Source of the DNA: Anaerolineaceae bacterium
GTDB taxonomy: Bacteria; Chloroflexota; Anaerolineae; Anaerolineales; Anaerolineaceae
Reading direction: 5' to 3'
Assembly (NCBI GenBank): GCA_012839565.1
Contig: DUMZ01000020.1
Coordinates: forward strand, 62,001-126,000
DNA: 64,000 nt
The position numbers and the translations under genes are program-made. Position 1 is the first letter of the stretch. Each line of letters begins with the position of its first letter. The notes beneath the pieces are model-generated. The model searched no databases, was not told the origin of the DNA, and saw nothing but the letters and a program-made list of their open reading frames with translations. Positions 41,819 to 51,869 of this stretch are shown here, piece after piece.

Positions 41819-44467
41819 ATGACAGAAAAACCGGATAATTTAGAACAAGAAAACGTGCCTGAGGAAAACGAAAACAACGCAGAAGCGAACCATACTAACC
41901 GTGGTGACGTTGAACTCGTAGGCATTGATGAACAAATGCGCACCGCTTATCTCGATTACGCGATGAGCGTTATCGTGGCGCGCGCCTTGCCCGACGTGCG
42001 TGACGGGCTCAAACCCGTCCATCGCCGTATTCTCTACGCCATGGACGACATGGGCATTCGTTCTAACACGCCTTTCAAAAAGTCAGCGCGTATCGTTGGT
42101 GAAGTTCTGGGTAAGTATCACCCCCATGGCGACAGCGCGGTCTACGACACGATGGCGCGCATGGCGCAAGACTTTTCGATGCGCTACACGCTCGTGCAAG
42201 GACAGGGTAACTTTGGCTCAATCGACGGCGACCCGCCGGCCGCCATGCGTTACACCGAAGCCCGGCTGGACAAAATCGCCGATGAACTCATCGCTGATTT
42301 GGACAAAGACACGGTTGACTTTGTGGACAATTTCGACGCATCGCTCAAGGAACCTGAAGTCCTGCCCGCGCGCATACCTAACCTGCTGATGAATGGCTCC
42401 AGCGGTATCGCGGTGGGTATGGCGACCAACATCCCGCCCCACAACCTGGGCGAGTTGGTCTCCGCGCTCAATTTGTTGATTGACCGCTGGGATGACATTG
42501 AAGAAGTCAGCGTGGAAGAACTCATGCAACACGTGCCAGGGCCCGATTTCCCCACCGGTGGTGTCATCGTCGGTACCGAAGGCATTCGCCAGGCATACAG
42601 CACCGGTCGTGGGCATCTGACGATGCGTGGGGAAGCGGTCATTGAAGAAATCCGCGAAGGACGCTATGCCATCGTCATCAACGAAATCCCCTACCAGCTC
42701 AACAAAACCAGTCTGATTGAACGCATCGCTGAACTGGTGCGCGAAGGTCGCTTGGACGCTATTTCGGATATGCGCGACGAATCCGACCGTAAAGGTATGC
42801 GTATCGTTGTTGAACTCAAACGCGGCACCCAACCCCGAAAAGTGCTCAACCAACTCTTTAAATACACGCCCTTGCAAAGCACATTTGCGGTGCAAATGCT
42901 CGCTTTGCTGGATGGCGAACCACGCATGTTCACGCTCAAGCGCGCGCTCTACCATTATTTGGAACATCGCCAGGTGGTTATTACCCGTCGCACACTCTAT
43001 GATTTGGATAAAGCCAAAAAACGCGCGCATATTCTGGACGGTTTGCTGATTGCTATTGCTAATCTCGACGCGGTCATCAAAACCATTCGCGAATCAGCTG
43101 ACGCGGACGTTGCCAAAACCAACCTTATTGAACGCTTTACGCTTAGTCCCGAACAGGCTCAGGCTATCCTGGATATGCAACTGCGCCGTTTGGCTGCTTT
43201 GGAACGCCTCAAGATTGAAGAAGAATACAAGCAAGTGATGGAAACCATCGCTGACCTTGAAGATATCCTTGCTAATCCCCAGCGAATTTTGGATATTATC
43301 CGCGCTGATTTGAATGACGTGGCAACCAAATACAGCGACCCGCGTCGCACACGCATCGCGCCCGACCACGAAATGGATCTTTCAGACGAAGCGCTCATTC
43401 AGGATGAACCGGTCTTTGTCTCCATTACCAACCGTGGCTATATCAAGCGCGTCGCCGACAGCGCCTACCGCATTCAGGGCCGCGGTGGACGGGGTGTCAT
43501 CGGGCAAAGCATCCGTGGCGAGGACGAAGTAGTTCTCTTTGAACGTGCCAACACACTGGGCACGATGCTTTTCTTCACCGATCTGGGCAAAATTTACACC
43601 ACACGCGTGTTTGAACTTCCCGAAGAATCCCGCCAGGGCCGAGGCATTCCCCTGGTCAACCTGCTGGACCTCGAACCCGATGAAACGGTAACCGCTATGC
43701 TGGCTATTAATAGTTTTGACGAAGCGAAGTACTTCGTGATGGCGACAAAGCTTGGACGTATCAAACGCCTGCCCCTGCACAATTTCGCCAACGTGCGCCC
43801 CAGTGGTTTGATTGCCATCAATCTCGACCAGGGCGACACTTGTGGCTGGGTGCGCAAGACCAACGGCGATGACGACATCATCCTTGCCACCCGCGAAGGC
43901 AAAGCCTTGCGCTTTAACGAAAGCCAGGTGCGTGTTACCGGACGCATGACCATGGGCGTGATGGGCATCCGCCTGCGCGGTGATGACGAAGTAATCGGCA
44001 TGGAAGTTGTTGATGAAGATCAAACCCTGCTCATCGTCACCCAACGCGGTCAGGGAAAACGCAGCGCTATGGACCAGTTCGTGCCCAAATCACGCGGCAC
44101 ACTGGGCGTTACCTGCTTTACCCGCCTTGAAGATGAAAACATCGGGCCACTCGCGGAAATATGCATGGTGCATGAAGATGATGAAATTACGCTGATTTCT
44201 CAGGCGGGCATCGTTTTACGTACAAAGGTTGACCAGATTTCCATTCAGGGACGTGCCACACAAGGTGTGCGGGTTATGGAACTGGACGAAGGCGACACGG
44301 TGGCCGCGCTAACACGAATTTCAGCGGACGAATATTTCCCGCATTTGCAAAGCGGGAACGCGAAAAACCCGCAAGGTGATCAACCTGCTGCCGAAGTAAA
44401 TCAACCGACAAGTGAAGTTGAAGCGAACGCTGATTACGAAGAAGAAAGCGAGATTTCAGAAGAATAA
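41819..44467 (+). CDS. gyrA: DNA gyrase subunit A
   Basis: An 882-residue topoisomerase subunit that cuts and rejoins DNA during negative supercoiling. An acidic head of about 30 residues is followed by [19 protein letters not shown]. The catalytic tyrosine is Tyr145 ([10 protein letters not shown]). The quinolone region reads [10 protein letters not shown] with Ser106 and Asp110, the sensitive state. The C-terminal beta-pinwheel includes the GyrA box as QGRGGRG, which distinguishes gyrase from ParC, and ends in an acidic tail. gyrB is not adjacent. The final 34 bases overlap the convergent birA gene. Confidence 0.96.
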   Translation: MTEKPDNLEQENVPEENENNAEANHTNRGDVELVGIDEQMRTAYLDYAMSVIVARALPDVRDGLKPVHRRILYAMDDMGIRSNTPFKKSARIVGEVLGKYHPHGDSAVYDTMARMAQDFSMRYTLVQGQGNFGSIDGDPPAAMRYTEARLDKIADELIADLDKDTVDFVDNFDASLKEPEVLPARIPNLLMNGSSGIAVGMATNIPPHNLGELVSALNLLIDRWDDIEEVSVEELMQHVPGPDFPTGGVIVGTEGIRQAYSTGRGHLTMRGEAVIEEIREGRYAIVINEIPYQLNKTSLIERIAELVREGRLDAISDMRDESDRKGMRIVVELKRGTQPRKVLNQLFKYTPLQSTFAVQMLALLDGEPRMFTLKRALYHYLEHRQVVITRRTLYDLDKAKKRAHILDGLLIAIANLDAVIKTIRESADADVAKTNLIERFTLSPEQAQAILDMQLRRLAALERLKIEEEYKQVMETIADLEDILANPQRILDIIRADLNDVATKYSDPRRTRIAPDHEMDLSDEALIQDEPVFVSITNRGYIKRVADSAYRIQGRGGRGVIGQSIRGEDEVVLFERANTLGTMLFFTDLGKIYTTRVFELPEESRQGRGIPLVNLLDLEPDETVTAMLAINSFDEAKYFVMATKLGRIKRLPLHNFANVRPSGLIAINLDQGDTCGWVRKTNGDDDIILATREGKALRFNESQVRVTGRMTMGVMGIRLRGDDEVIGMEVVDEDQTLLIVTQRGQGKRSAMDQFVPKSRGTLGVTCFTRLEDENIGPLAEICMVHEDDEITLISQAGIVLRTKVDQISIQGRATQGVRVMELDEGDTVAALTRISADEYFPHLQSGNAKNPQGDQPAAEVNQPTSEVEANADYEEESEISEE

Positions 44468-45216
44468 AGCTGGCGCAGCTTGCCGTGCGCGTCTTCAAGC
44501 AACAGCGCGGCATCATCCTGGATACCGATAAGGCGAAATGATTCTGTTTCGCCTTTTTCATTGATCGTTTTCACCTTTTCGCCCTTGAAGGCAAGTTTTT
44601 CATTCCATTTTTGGATAAACTCGATTGACCCTATCTGTGGGCGCAACTGAGAGACGCGCTTTAGAATCGCTTCAAGCAAAACCAGGGGTGGCACAAGCTG
44701 ACCGGTCACTTCCTCAAGACTTATCGCCTGGTAGCGCAAGGGCTTGGCACTTTCATAAGCCTGCTTGCCCAAATTCACACCCATGCCTATGGCAAGCGCT
44801 TCCGCGCAGGTGCCTTGCCACAGCGTTTCGGTCAGGATTCCGCAGACTTTGGCACCATTCAAAAGGACATCGTTTGGCCACTTCAGATTGGCAGCCAGCC
44901 CATAATTCTCTTCAAGAACATCTGCGAGCGCCAAAGCCGCCAGGGCAGTAAAACGAAACAGGAAAGCTTGTTCATCTTTGCTGGGTCTTAAGAGAATGGT
45001 AAATGCCAAGGACTGCTCCGGTTTTGACTCCCAAACCCGATTCATTCTGCCTCTGCCCTGGGTTTGTTTTTTGGCGTAAACTACAGTGCTATCGGGCGCG
45101 CCTGCTCTGGCCAAATTGAGAACATCTGTGTTGGTTGATGCGGTTTCTGCTAGTGTGTAAACCTTAAAACCAGCCATTTCAACTGGTTTAATATTTTCCA
45201 GTATTTGTAATTCCAT
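44434..45216 (-). CDS. birA: Biotin--[acetyl-CoA-carboxylase] ligase, without DNA-binding domain
   Basis: A 260-residue ligase that attaches biotin to carboxyl carrier proteins through biotinyl-AMP. The key loops are [21 protein letters not shown] (biotinyl-AMP binding) and [19 protein letters not shown]. The protein lacks the N-terminal HTH of bifunctional BirA, so it should not act as a repressor. It lies 19 bases after a sensor kinase gene, which follows surE after three bases. Its end overlaps gyrA by 34 bases in convergent orientation. Confidence 0.9.
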   Translation of the reverse strand: MELQILENIKPVEMAGFKVYTLAETASTNTDVLNLARAGAPDSTVVYAKKQTQGRGRMNRVWESKPEQSLAFTILLRPSKDEQAFLFRFTALAALALADVLEENYGLAANLKWPNDVLLNGAKVCGILTETLWQGTCAEALAIGMGVNLGKQAYESAKPLRYQAISLEEVTGQLVPPLVLLEAILKRVSQLRPQIGSIEFIQKWNEKLAFKGEKVKTINEKGETESFRLIGIQDDAALLLEDAHGKLRQLYSSEISLSSS

Positions 45217-45235
45217 ATTTTACTCTCACGTGAGA

Positions 45236-46810
45236 TTATACGGATTTAGGAAAAAAACGGGGTAAAGTAAAGCATATTTTTGCGCCTTTGTGGTAATTTT
45301 CGTCAATCCAAATCTTTCCACCATGCGCTTCAACGATGGATTTGCTCAAAAACAAACCCAAACCTGTGCCTTTGCTGGTCTTGCTGCTGTGATCCGCGCG
45401 ATAGAACCGGTCAAAAGCGTGGGGCACGTCCATAGGATCAAAGCCAGGACCATGGTCTGAAATGCAAATCTGCACATAATCATCAAAGGCTTGTCCGTCA
45501 ACCTCAATCGGCCCTTCTTCAGCATATTTAAGACTGTTTGAAATTAGGTTTCGCAGCAGTTGATTAATCCGGGTTGGGTCAGCATAGACCAAGGGAAAGT
45601 CATGGGGCAAATGCGTTATCAGGGGCTGGTCTTGAGCCTGGACCGTATGCTTGCGCAGCAAATCTTCCACCAGGGCGTCAATGTCCAACTCGGTGGGGCG
45701 CAATGCCAGTCCACCCGCCTGCAAGCGGGTCGCGTCAAGCAAATCTTCCACCATCGCGGCAAGGTGGTCAGATTCTTCCTCAATCACGCGCAGACTTTCT
45801 TCGATCATGGCTTTATCCCACTCCACATCATCACGACGCAAAGTGCTGGCATAGCCCTTAATCAGCGCGATGGGCGTCTTGAGTTCGTGGCTAATCACCG
45901 ACATAAAGCTTGTTTTCATATCTTCAGCGGCGCGATGGCGGCTGATATCACGTACCGACGCGATGACATTAAGCAGTTCACCGTCCTTGGTAAAGAGTGG
46001 CGCGTAGTTGATTGAAACGGGCAAGGGTGCCAAACCACCCTGGCGAAGCATATCGCCTTCAATGAACATTTCTTCGCGGGTATAACGTTTCCAGTCATGC
46101 GCCAAGACCTGCTCAATGGGTATGCCTTTTAACTTGCCCTGCAACTGAATGACTTCATCGCTCGGGCGGTCAAGCAAAGTCTTTGGTGAGGCATTAATCA
46201 GCTTGCAAAAAGCCGAATTAACCCGCAAAACGCGTAAATCTGGCCCAAGAATCACAATGCCATCTGCCACCGAATCCAGCAAAGCGACTGTGCGCAAATT
46301 ACTCTCGCTGATTTCTTTGTAAAGTTTGGCATTACGCACCGCGATGGCAGCCTGGTTGGCGAAACTGTTTAAAAGGGAATAATCGTTTTGGGTAAAAGAG
46401 GCCTGGTGAAGCCGAAAGACATAAATCTGCCCGATTACCTCGCCTTGCGCAACCATCGAAATACCCACACTCGTCAACATGCCCATGCTGACGTCGTTCA
46501 GCATTTTTTTCATCTCAAACGCGCGCTCACGGTCACTTTCGATATCGTCGGGCAAGTTTGCCATCCAGTCCTGGATATAAGTGAAAAGCGCCTGAGGCAA
46601 GCCCTGATGCACGGCAATCTGCCAGCCCTGATTTTCGTCCAGCAAAGCGATAAAGCCCGCCTGGCCACTCAACATTTCCACGGTAATGCGCAAAATGCGG
46701 GTAAGCAGAACAGGCAAATTTAGCTCTTCCGTTAGCGCGCGAGAAATTTCCAGGAGGTAATCCCGTTGGCGGACACGAAAATCAGGCAGCATCTTGACTC
46801 TCAAACTCAT
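45236..46810 (-). CDS. Sensor histidine kinase with GAF and PAS domains
   Basis: A 524-residue kinase without membrane spans, so probably cytoplasmic. Order: a GAF domain (about 20-165), a short helix, a PAS domain (about 175-290, LLDSVADGIVILGPDLRVLRVN), HisKA with the phospho-acceptor in SVISHELKTPIALIKGY, and HATPase_c with RNLISNSLKYAEEG (N box), SDHGPGFD (G1) and GTGLGLFLSKSI (G2). The stimulus is unknown. No response regulator is adjacent, so it is an orphan here. It is in a tight run with surE and birA. Confidence 0.9.
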   Translation of the reverse strand: MSLRVKMLPDFRVRQRDYLLEISRALTEELNLPVLLTRILRITVEMLSGQAGFIALLDENQGWQIAVHQGLPQALFTYIQDWMANLPDDIESDRERAFEMKKMLNDVSMGMLTSVGISMVAQGEVIGQIYVFRLHQASFTQNDYSLLNSFANQAAIAVRNAKLYKEISESNLRTVALLDSVADGIVILGPDLRVLRVNSAFCKLINASPKTLLDRPSDEVIQLQGKLKGIPIEQVLAHDWKRYTREEMFIEGDMLRQGGLAPLPVSINYAPLFTKDGELLNVIASVRDISRHRAAEDMKTSFMSVISHELKTPIALIKGYASTLRRDDVEWDKAMIEESLRVIEEESDHLAAMVEDLLDATRLQAGGLALRPTELDIDALVEDLLRKHTVQAQDQPLITHLPHDFPLVYADPTRINQLLRNLISNSLKYAEEGPIEVDGQAFDDYVQICISDHGPGFDPMDVPHAFDRFYRADHSSKTSKGTGLGLFLSKSIVEAHGGKIWIDENYHKGAKICFTLPRFFPKSV

Positions 46811-46813
46811 CGC

Positions 46814-47590
46814 TTAGTCCAAATTCTTTTCCAGTTTTTCCAGCACCGCGTAGTTGGTACTGTCGATATGTAATGGCGTTACCGAAACAAAGCCCGTCTT
46901 CAGCGCGCCATAATCGGTGTGGTCTTCCATCAATCCAGTCGGCTGTTCGCCACCAATCCAAAAATAAGGTCTGCCAAAGGGGTCTTCGCGTCTAAGCAGA
47001 AAATCATGGTAATAACGTTTGCCCAGGCGTGTGAACTGCACGCCTTTATAACTGCCATCAGGAAAATAAGGCAGGTTGATATTCCAGACATTCATATCCT
47101 GGTCTTCCATGGGCATTTCGAGCAGCTTAATAATAATTTCCATCGCTTTGCTGGCAGTGCTGAGATAATCCAGGTTGCCATCGTTGTATTCGGGCGCGTC
47201 AACCGAGACCGCAAAACCAGGTTTGCCCATAATGCCGGCTTCAAGCACGGCGGCAATCGTGCCCGAATAGCTCACATCTGAACCGATGTTGGCATTATTG
47301 TTGATGCCAGAAACGATAAAATCAAATTCCATATCAAGCGCGCCCATCAATCCCAGTGCCACACAGTCACTCGGCGCGCCATCTGTAGCGAACGCCCAGC
47401 TGCCATCAGCCAACTGCACTTTGCTGATGCGCAAGGGTTTGTTCATCGTCTTTTTGTGACCAGATGCCGACCAGTTTGTGTCGGGTCCTAAAATTGTCAC
47501 GTCAAAATCAGCTTTTCGCAGGGCTTGTGCCATGGCTAATATGCCTGGCGCGCGAACGCCATCATCATTAGTCAATAAGATTTTTTTCAT
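46814..47590 (-). CDS. surE: 5'-nucleotidase SurE
   Basis: A 258-residue metal-dependent nucleoside 5'-monophosphate phosphatase. The family hallmarks are present: LLTNDDGVRAPGI at the start (Asp pair and metal ligands), DTNWSASGHK, and SGINNNANIGSDVSYSGTIAAVLEA. A GGAG site precedes the ATG. It follows secA after 29 bases and precedes the kinase gene by three bases, forming a secA-surE-kinase-birA run. Confidence 0.95.
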   Translation of the reverse strand: MKKILLTNDDGVRAPGILAMAQALRKADFDVTILGPDTNWSASGHKKTMNKPLRISKVQLADGSWAFATDGAPSDCVALGLMGALDMEFDFIVSGINNNANIGSDVSYSGTIAAVLEAGIMGKPGFAVSVDAPEYNDGNLDYLSTASKAMEIIIKLLEMPMEDQDMNVWNINLPYFPDGSYKGVQFTRLGKRYYHDFLLRREDPFGRPYFWIGGEQPTGLMEDHTDYGALKTGFVSVTPLHIDSTNYAVLEKLEKNLD

Positions 47591-47619
47591 TAAGTCTCCA
47601 AGTCCTTTTACAGACGCGG

Positions 47620-50600
47620 CTAGCGGCGTCTTCGTCGTTTTTTCTTGCGCTTGCCACCCGATTCAGAGTCATTTCCTGACGCGGTTTGGGTGCCACCGTC
47701 CTGAGTGGAAGCCAGGTTCGGCCTAAAGCGGAACATTCGGCTGACAACAATTTGGCGCACGGTGCCCATCAACTCACTGTACATACCACTGGCTTTGAGT
47801 TTGTACTGTACGAGTGGGTCCTGCTGGGCATAGGATTCCATGCGAATCGACACGCGCAAAGCTTCCATCTCTGTCAGATATTCTACCCATTGTTCAGTGA
47901 AAGTGCCCAGCAATAAATCACGGTAAACGCGGTTTTGGGTTTCGTAGCCGAGAACGCCCTGAATTCTTTCATGCAGGTCTTCGGGGATTTCTTCCAGGGG
48001 CAGATGGGCAATGGCTTCATATTGCGCTTCGCCCAGTTCTTTTACCAGGCCTTTGCGCGAAGTTTCGTGCGTATCCGCAATCACGCGGTTTTTGTGCATG
48101 ACATTCATCCAGTCCGCCATGCCAAAGATTTCTGCCAGATGCTCCTCAGCGCTATCGAGATGGGTGAGAATATCTTCCGTTAGCGCTTCCACGCTCATCT
48201 TCCTGATTTTTTCAGCCATCGAGAAGATGTAATTTAAACGCATGTGCGCCCGGATTTGGCGCTGGCGCGACCGCGCGTCAAAGCCAACGCGCTTGCCCAT
48301 CATGGTCATTTGTATCGCGCGGTAAAGGGCTTCGTCGTCTTCCAAAGCCTCGCTTAGCAGAGCTTCGTTGTTGTCAATATCGCGTGGCACTTCGCCATTG
48401 TCGCCAAAAAGCACCGTATTTCGATGGTTGAGCGTGTCTTGTGCCTGGTCCAAGATAGCGTTTTGCGTTTCTGCCCAGGGCTGGCTTGCAAGGTCAATCG
48501 GCTTGAGTGGCCAGACTTCGCCAAAGCGTTTTTCGAGTGTCATCAGCGTTCGTCTGATAACGTTCAGCGTCACACCCGTGCGCAGCGCGTCCCGCAAGGG
48601 CTGTTTCATGCTCATCGGGTCATCGCGCAAAACGCGTTGCTCGGCAGCTGCCAGGCGCACTTGCACGCCCATCAAACTGCTCAGTTCCTGTTGCACATCG
48701 CGGATTTCGTTCGGGTCGAAAGTTTCCAGAAAAGCGTCCAAAGCCTCGCTTCTTTCAGCAATCTGATTCTTAATCGTTTCCTGATTGCGCGCGAGAAGCA
48801 GTTCCACACCTTCAAGAAGATGCTCATTTTCCTGCTTTACGGCGTCTTTGGCAAGGTCAAGCATACGGGATTTCAGCGTTCCCAAGTCCTGAACATCTTC
48901 CAGTTCATCAGCTACTAATTTAATGGTGTAGGACGGGTAGATACCAAATTCGGTATTAATCATCGACTGGATATCTTCAAGCTGGGCTAAAAGCTTCCAG
49001 GGGCCTTCCGCGTCCGCCATGGCCAGTTCGACTTTCGGCGCGATTTCATTGCGAATCATCTCGTCAATGTCATCATGCAAATCTTCCTTCAGGAAAATTC
49101 GGTCGCGCTGTTCATAAACCCGATTACGTTGCGTGTTAAGCACGTCGTCATACTCCAGCAAATGCTTGCGGATATCAAAGTTCGTGCCTTCAACGCGGGT
49201 TTGGGCTTGTTCAACCATGCGGTTAATGAGACCGACTTCAATCGGCATGCTTTCATCCAGTTTGAGACGTGACAGCACCCCTTCCATGCGGTCTCCGCCA
49301 AACATACGCATCAACTCATCGTCCAGTGACAGATAAAAGCGCGACGAACCCGGGTCACCCTGACGGCCCGCGCGCCCGCGTAGCTGGTTGTCGATACGAC
49401 GCGACTCGTGGCGTTCCGAACCAATCACATGCAAACCACCAATCTCGCGCACCAGTGCCATCTGTTCCATGTACTGTTTGAATGCGTCTACGGTGTTTTC
49501 TTGCTCTTCCTCAAGGTCCAGGTCTAGCTTGTTCACTGCCTCCAAACGCTGGGGCATGGTCATGTTATAGGGATCTAAATTGCGGTTTTTTGCCAGAATT
49601 TGGTTGAGTTCCGAAAGTAAATTCTCCGGTAACTCACCACCCAGCTTGATGTCCACACCACGGCCAGCCATGTTGGTGGCGATGGTCACCGCGCCAAGCG
49701 CACCGGCTTTGGCAATGATGATGGACTCCTCGGTATGCTTGCGCGCGTTGAGTACCTGATGCGGAATGCCCGCATCAAAAGTTGGTTTTAGGCGTTCCCA
49801 ATGCTCAGGTTCAAGCTGTAAAAGTTCAAGGATACCTTCGCGGTTGCTCTCGTCGGTCATATCCATCGTACTCACGCCAAACTGTGTGCCCAAACGGCGC
49901 AGTTCAGGCATGCGCAATTTATCAAGTGGCGCGTTGAGTCCTTCCAGTTCTGGCGCTTGTTGATAGTCTTCTTCTTTGGCACCTCTTGACAATCGCCAGG
50001 CGCGCCTGATAAGGCTCACCTGCACCACACGGCGCACCATGTCGGAGCTCAGGCGACTGGAAAGATGCTCCGAACTTTCCACCGAAGTTGTACCCACCAG
50101 TTGCGGACGCCCGATTGCATGGTAACGCAAAATCTCCAGTACAATCGCGCGTAATTTGCCCTCTCCGGTGCGATAGATGACGTCCGGATAGTCTTTTCGC
50201 TTGTAATAAAGGGGCTCTTGCGTGGGGTCATCCGCGGCATAGTAATAGGTATAGTCATAGCCAAACTCATCCTGGGCCTGGGCATGCTTGATGCCCGAAT
50301 CAGCCCGTTCGGCTTTGTATTCAAGGTTTGATGGAATTGCCAGGACATCCAGGCCATAAATGCGGTAGAACTCTTCTTTTTCGGTCATCGCGGTACCGGT
50401 CATGCCGGCCAGCTTTGTATACATTCTGAAATAGTTCTGAATGGTTACTGTGGCGTGGGTGATGTTTTCCGCCTGGACTTTTACACCCTCTTTGGCTTCC
50501 ACCGCCTGATGCAAGCCGTCCGACCAGCGTCTGCCGGGCATCATGCGACCGGTAAATTCGTCCACAATGACAACCTCGCCACCCTGCACGATATATTCCT

Positions 50601-51609
50601 TGTTGCGATGGAATAGAAACTGCGCGCGCAAACTTTGCTCCAAAAAGCCCAGCAAGCGCGCCTGTTCCGGCAGGATATCCTCAGGCCGTTCAGGGTCTGA
50701 AAGGGGCTCGCCAAGCAATTCTTCAACATGCGCCACGCCGATTTCGGTCAAGGCAACGGAGTGGTCTTTTTCGCTCACTTCGTAATCTTCCGGTTTGAGT
50801 GCCTTCACGACCTGGGCCATGCGATAATAGTTTTCAGAATCTTCGTGCGATGGGCCGGAGATAATCAAAGGCGTGCGTGCTTCGTCGATGAGAATGTTGT
50901 CAACCTCGTCGATAATCGCAAAGTGATGCGGTCGCTGAACGCGGTCGTCCCAGCGCATGGTGATATTGTCGCGCAGGTAGTCAAAGCCAAATTCGCTGTT
51001 GGTGCCATAGGTGATATCCGCGGCATAGGCATATTTGCGGTGTACCGGTCGCAGCTGATGGGTTTCTTCGTAGAGTGAAGATTCGTCCGGGTCATAAATA
51101 AAAGCGCGTCCCGAGGCGCCATCGGCTGATGCGGACTGCAAAATGCCGGTGCTCATTCCCAAAAAGCGATAAATCGCGCCCATCCAGCGTCCGTCACGGC
51201 GTGCCAGATAGTCGTTGACCGTAACCAGATGCGCACCCTTGCCTTCAAGCGCGTTGAGATAAAGGGGCAAGGTGGCACTCAGCGTTTTGCCCTCACCCGT
51301 GCGCAGTTCCGAGATAGAACCATGATGCAAGTTGATACCGCAGATAAGCTGTACGTCATAGTGACGCTGGCCTAAAACGCGCTTGCTCGCCTCGCGCACG
51401 GTGGCAAAAGCTTCGGGCAGTAAATCGTCCAGTGTTTCGCCTTTTGCCAGGCGTGCTTTGTATTCATCTGTCTTGGCAGCCAGGGCTTCATCACTAAGTG
51501 CCTCAAACTGTGGCTCCAGCGCGTTAATCTGCTCGACGATAAGGCTTAACTTGTCGATAGCTTTCTTGTTGGGGTCCCCCGTAAAAAAACGTGCAATTTT
51601 TTGTAGCAT
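47620..51609 (-). CDS. secA: Preprotein translocase ATPase SecA, extended form
   Basis: A 1329-residue SecA, several hundred residues longer than the usual 800-950. ATG 51609 is chosen for its AGGACA site and the MLQKIARFFTGDPNKK head. Walker A is TGEGKT (104-109); DEVD lies in AIIDEVDNILIDEARTP; NMAGRGVDIKLGG and GRAGRQGDPGSSRFYLS are motifs of the second motor domain. Residues of about 521-612 form an insertion between SSVE-type and NARKH motifs, and the C-terminal part is long and helical. The usual zinc-binding tail is absent; the protein ends in a Lys/Arg run (KRKKKRRRRR). It powers Sec export with the lepB product downstream. Confidence 0.95.
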   Translation of the reverse strand: MLQKIARFFTGDPNKKAIDKLSLIVEQINALEPQFEALSDEALAAKTDEYKARLAKGETLDDLLPEAFATVREASKRVLGQRHYDVQLICGINLHHGSISELRTGEGKTLSATLPLYLNALEGKGAHLVTVNDYLARRDGRWMGAIYRFLGMSTGILQSASADGASGRAFIYDPDESSLYEETHQLRPVHRKYAYAADITYGTNSEFGFDYLRDNITMRWDDRVQRPHHFAIIDEVDNILIDEARTPLIISGPSHEDSENYYRMAQVVKALKPEDYEVSEKDHSVALTEIGVAHVEELLGEPLSDPERPEDILPEQARLLGFLEQSLRAQFLFHRNKEYIVQGGEVVIVDEFTGRMMPGRRWSDGLHQAVEAKEGVKVQAENITHATVTIQNYFRMYTKLAGMTGTAMTEKEEFYRIYGLDVLAIPSNLEYKAERADSGIKHAQAQDEFGYDYTYYYAADDPTQEPLYYKRKDYPDVIYRTGEGKLRAIVLEILRYHAIGRPQLVGTTSVESSEHLSSRLSSDMVRRVVQVSLIRRAWRLSRGAKEEDYQQAPELEGLNAPLDKLRMPELRRLGTQFGVSTMDMTDESNREGILELLQLEPEHWERLKPTFDAGIPHQVLNARKHTEESIIIAKAGALGAVTIATNMAGRGVDIKLGGELPENLLSELNQILAKNRNLDPYNMTMPQRLEAVNKLDLDLEEEQENTVDAFKQYMEQMALVREIGGLHVIGSERHESRRIDNQLRGRAGRQGDPGSSRFYLSLDDELMRMFGGDRMEGVLSRLKLDESMPIEVGLINRMVEQAQTRVEGTNFDIRKHLLEYDDVLNTQRNRVYEQRDRIFLKEDLHDDIDEMIRNEIAPKVELAMADAEGPWKLLAQLEDIQSMINTEFGIYPSYTIKLVADELEDVQDLGTLKSRMLDLAKDAVKQENEHLLEGVELLLARNQETIKNQIAERSEALDAFLETFDPNEIRDVQQELSSLMGVQVRLAAAEQRVLRDDPMSMKQPLRDALRTGVTLNVIRRTLMTLEKRFGEVWPLKPIDLASQPWAETQNAILDQAQDTLNHRNTVLFGDNGEVPRDIDNNEALLSEALEDDEALYRAIQMTMMGKRVGFDARSRQRQIRAHMRLNYIFSMAEKIRKMSVEALTEDILTHLDSAEEHLAEIFGMADWMNVMHKNRVIADTHETSRKGLVKELGEAQYEAIAHLPLEEIPEDLHERIQGVLGYETQNRVYRDLLLGTFTEQWVEYLTEMEALRVSIRMESYAQQDPLVQYKLKASGMYSELMGTVRQIVVSRMFRFRPNLASTQDGGTQTASGNDSESGGKRKKKRRRRR

Positions 51610-51807
51610 AATTTGTCCTCTGTTGGGCCTAAAAACAATAGCGCCCAACTTTGAATTATAGCATGGCAGTCGGGCTTAATAGTGTTAGCGTTGTGTAGAT
51701 AAATGAAAAATCAAATTTCCATAATCGTCTCTTAAATCAAACCTTCTTAGGACGGATTTTCAATCTTTTTATCAAAACACCTTATGCGTCAATAAAAGCA
51801 TGGATTC

Positions 51808-51840
51808 AAAAACCCCACCTTTTTCTGCCGGTGGGGTTTT
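51808..51840. terminator. Bidirectional terminator between a lipoprotein gene and secA
   Basis: AAAACCCCACC, loop of about 10, GGTGGGGTTTT. It lies 30 bases after the lipoprotein stop on the minus strand and is flanked by A/T runs on both sides. Confidence 0.8.
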
Positions 51841-51869
51841 GCTTTCAATTAGTATCTAAGATATTCAGC

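Noticed and set aside
42218..43030. Minus-strand open frame opposite gyrA (270 codons)
   Set aside because: A compositional shadow of gyrA without a ribosome site or recognisable domain.
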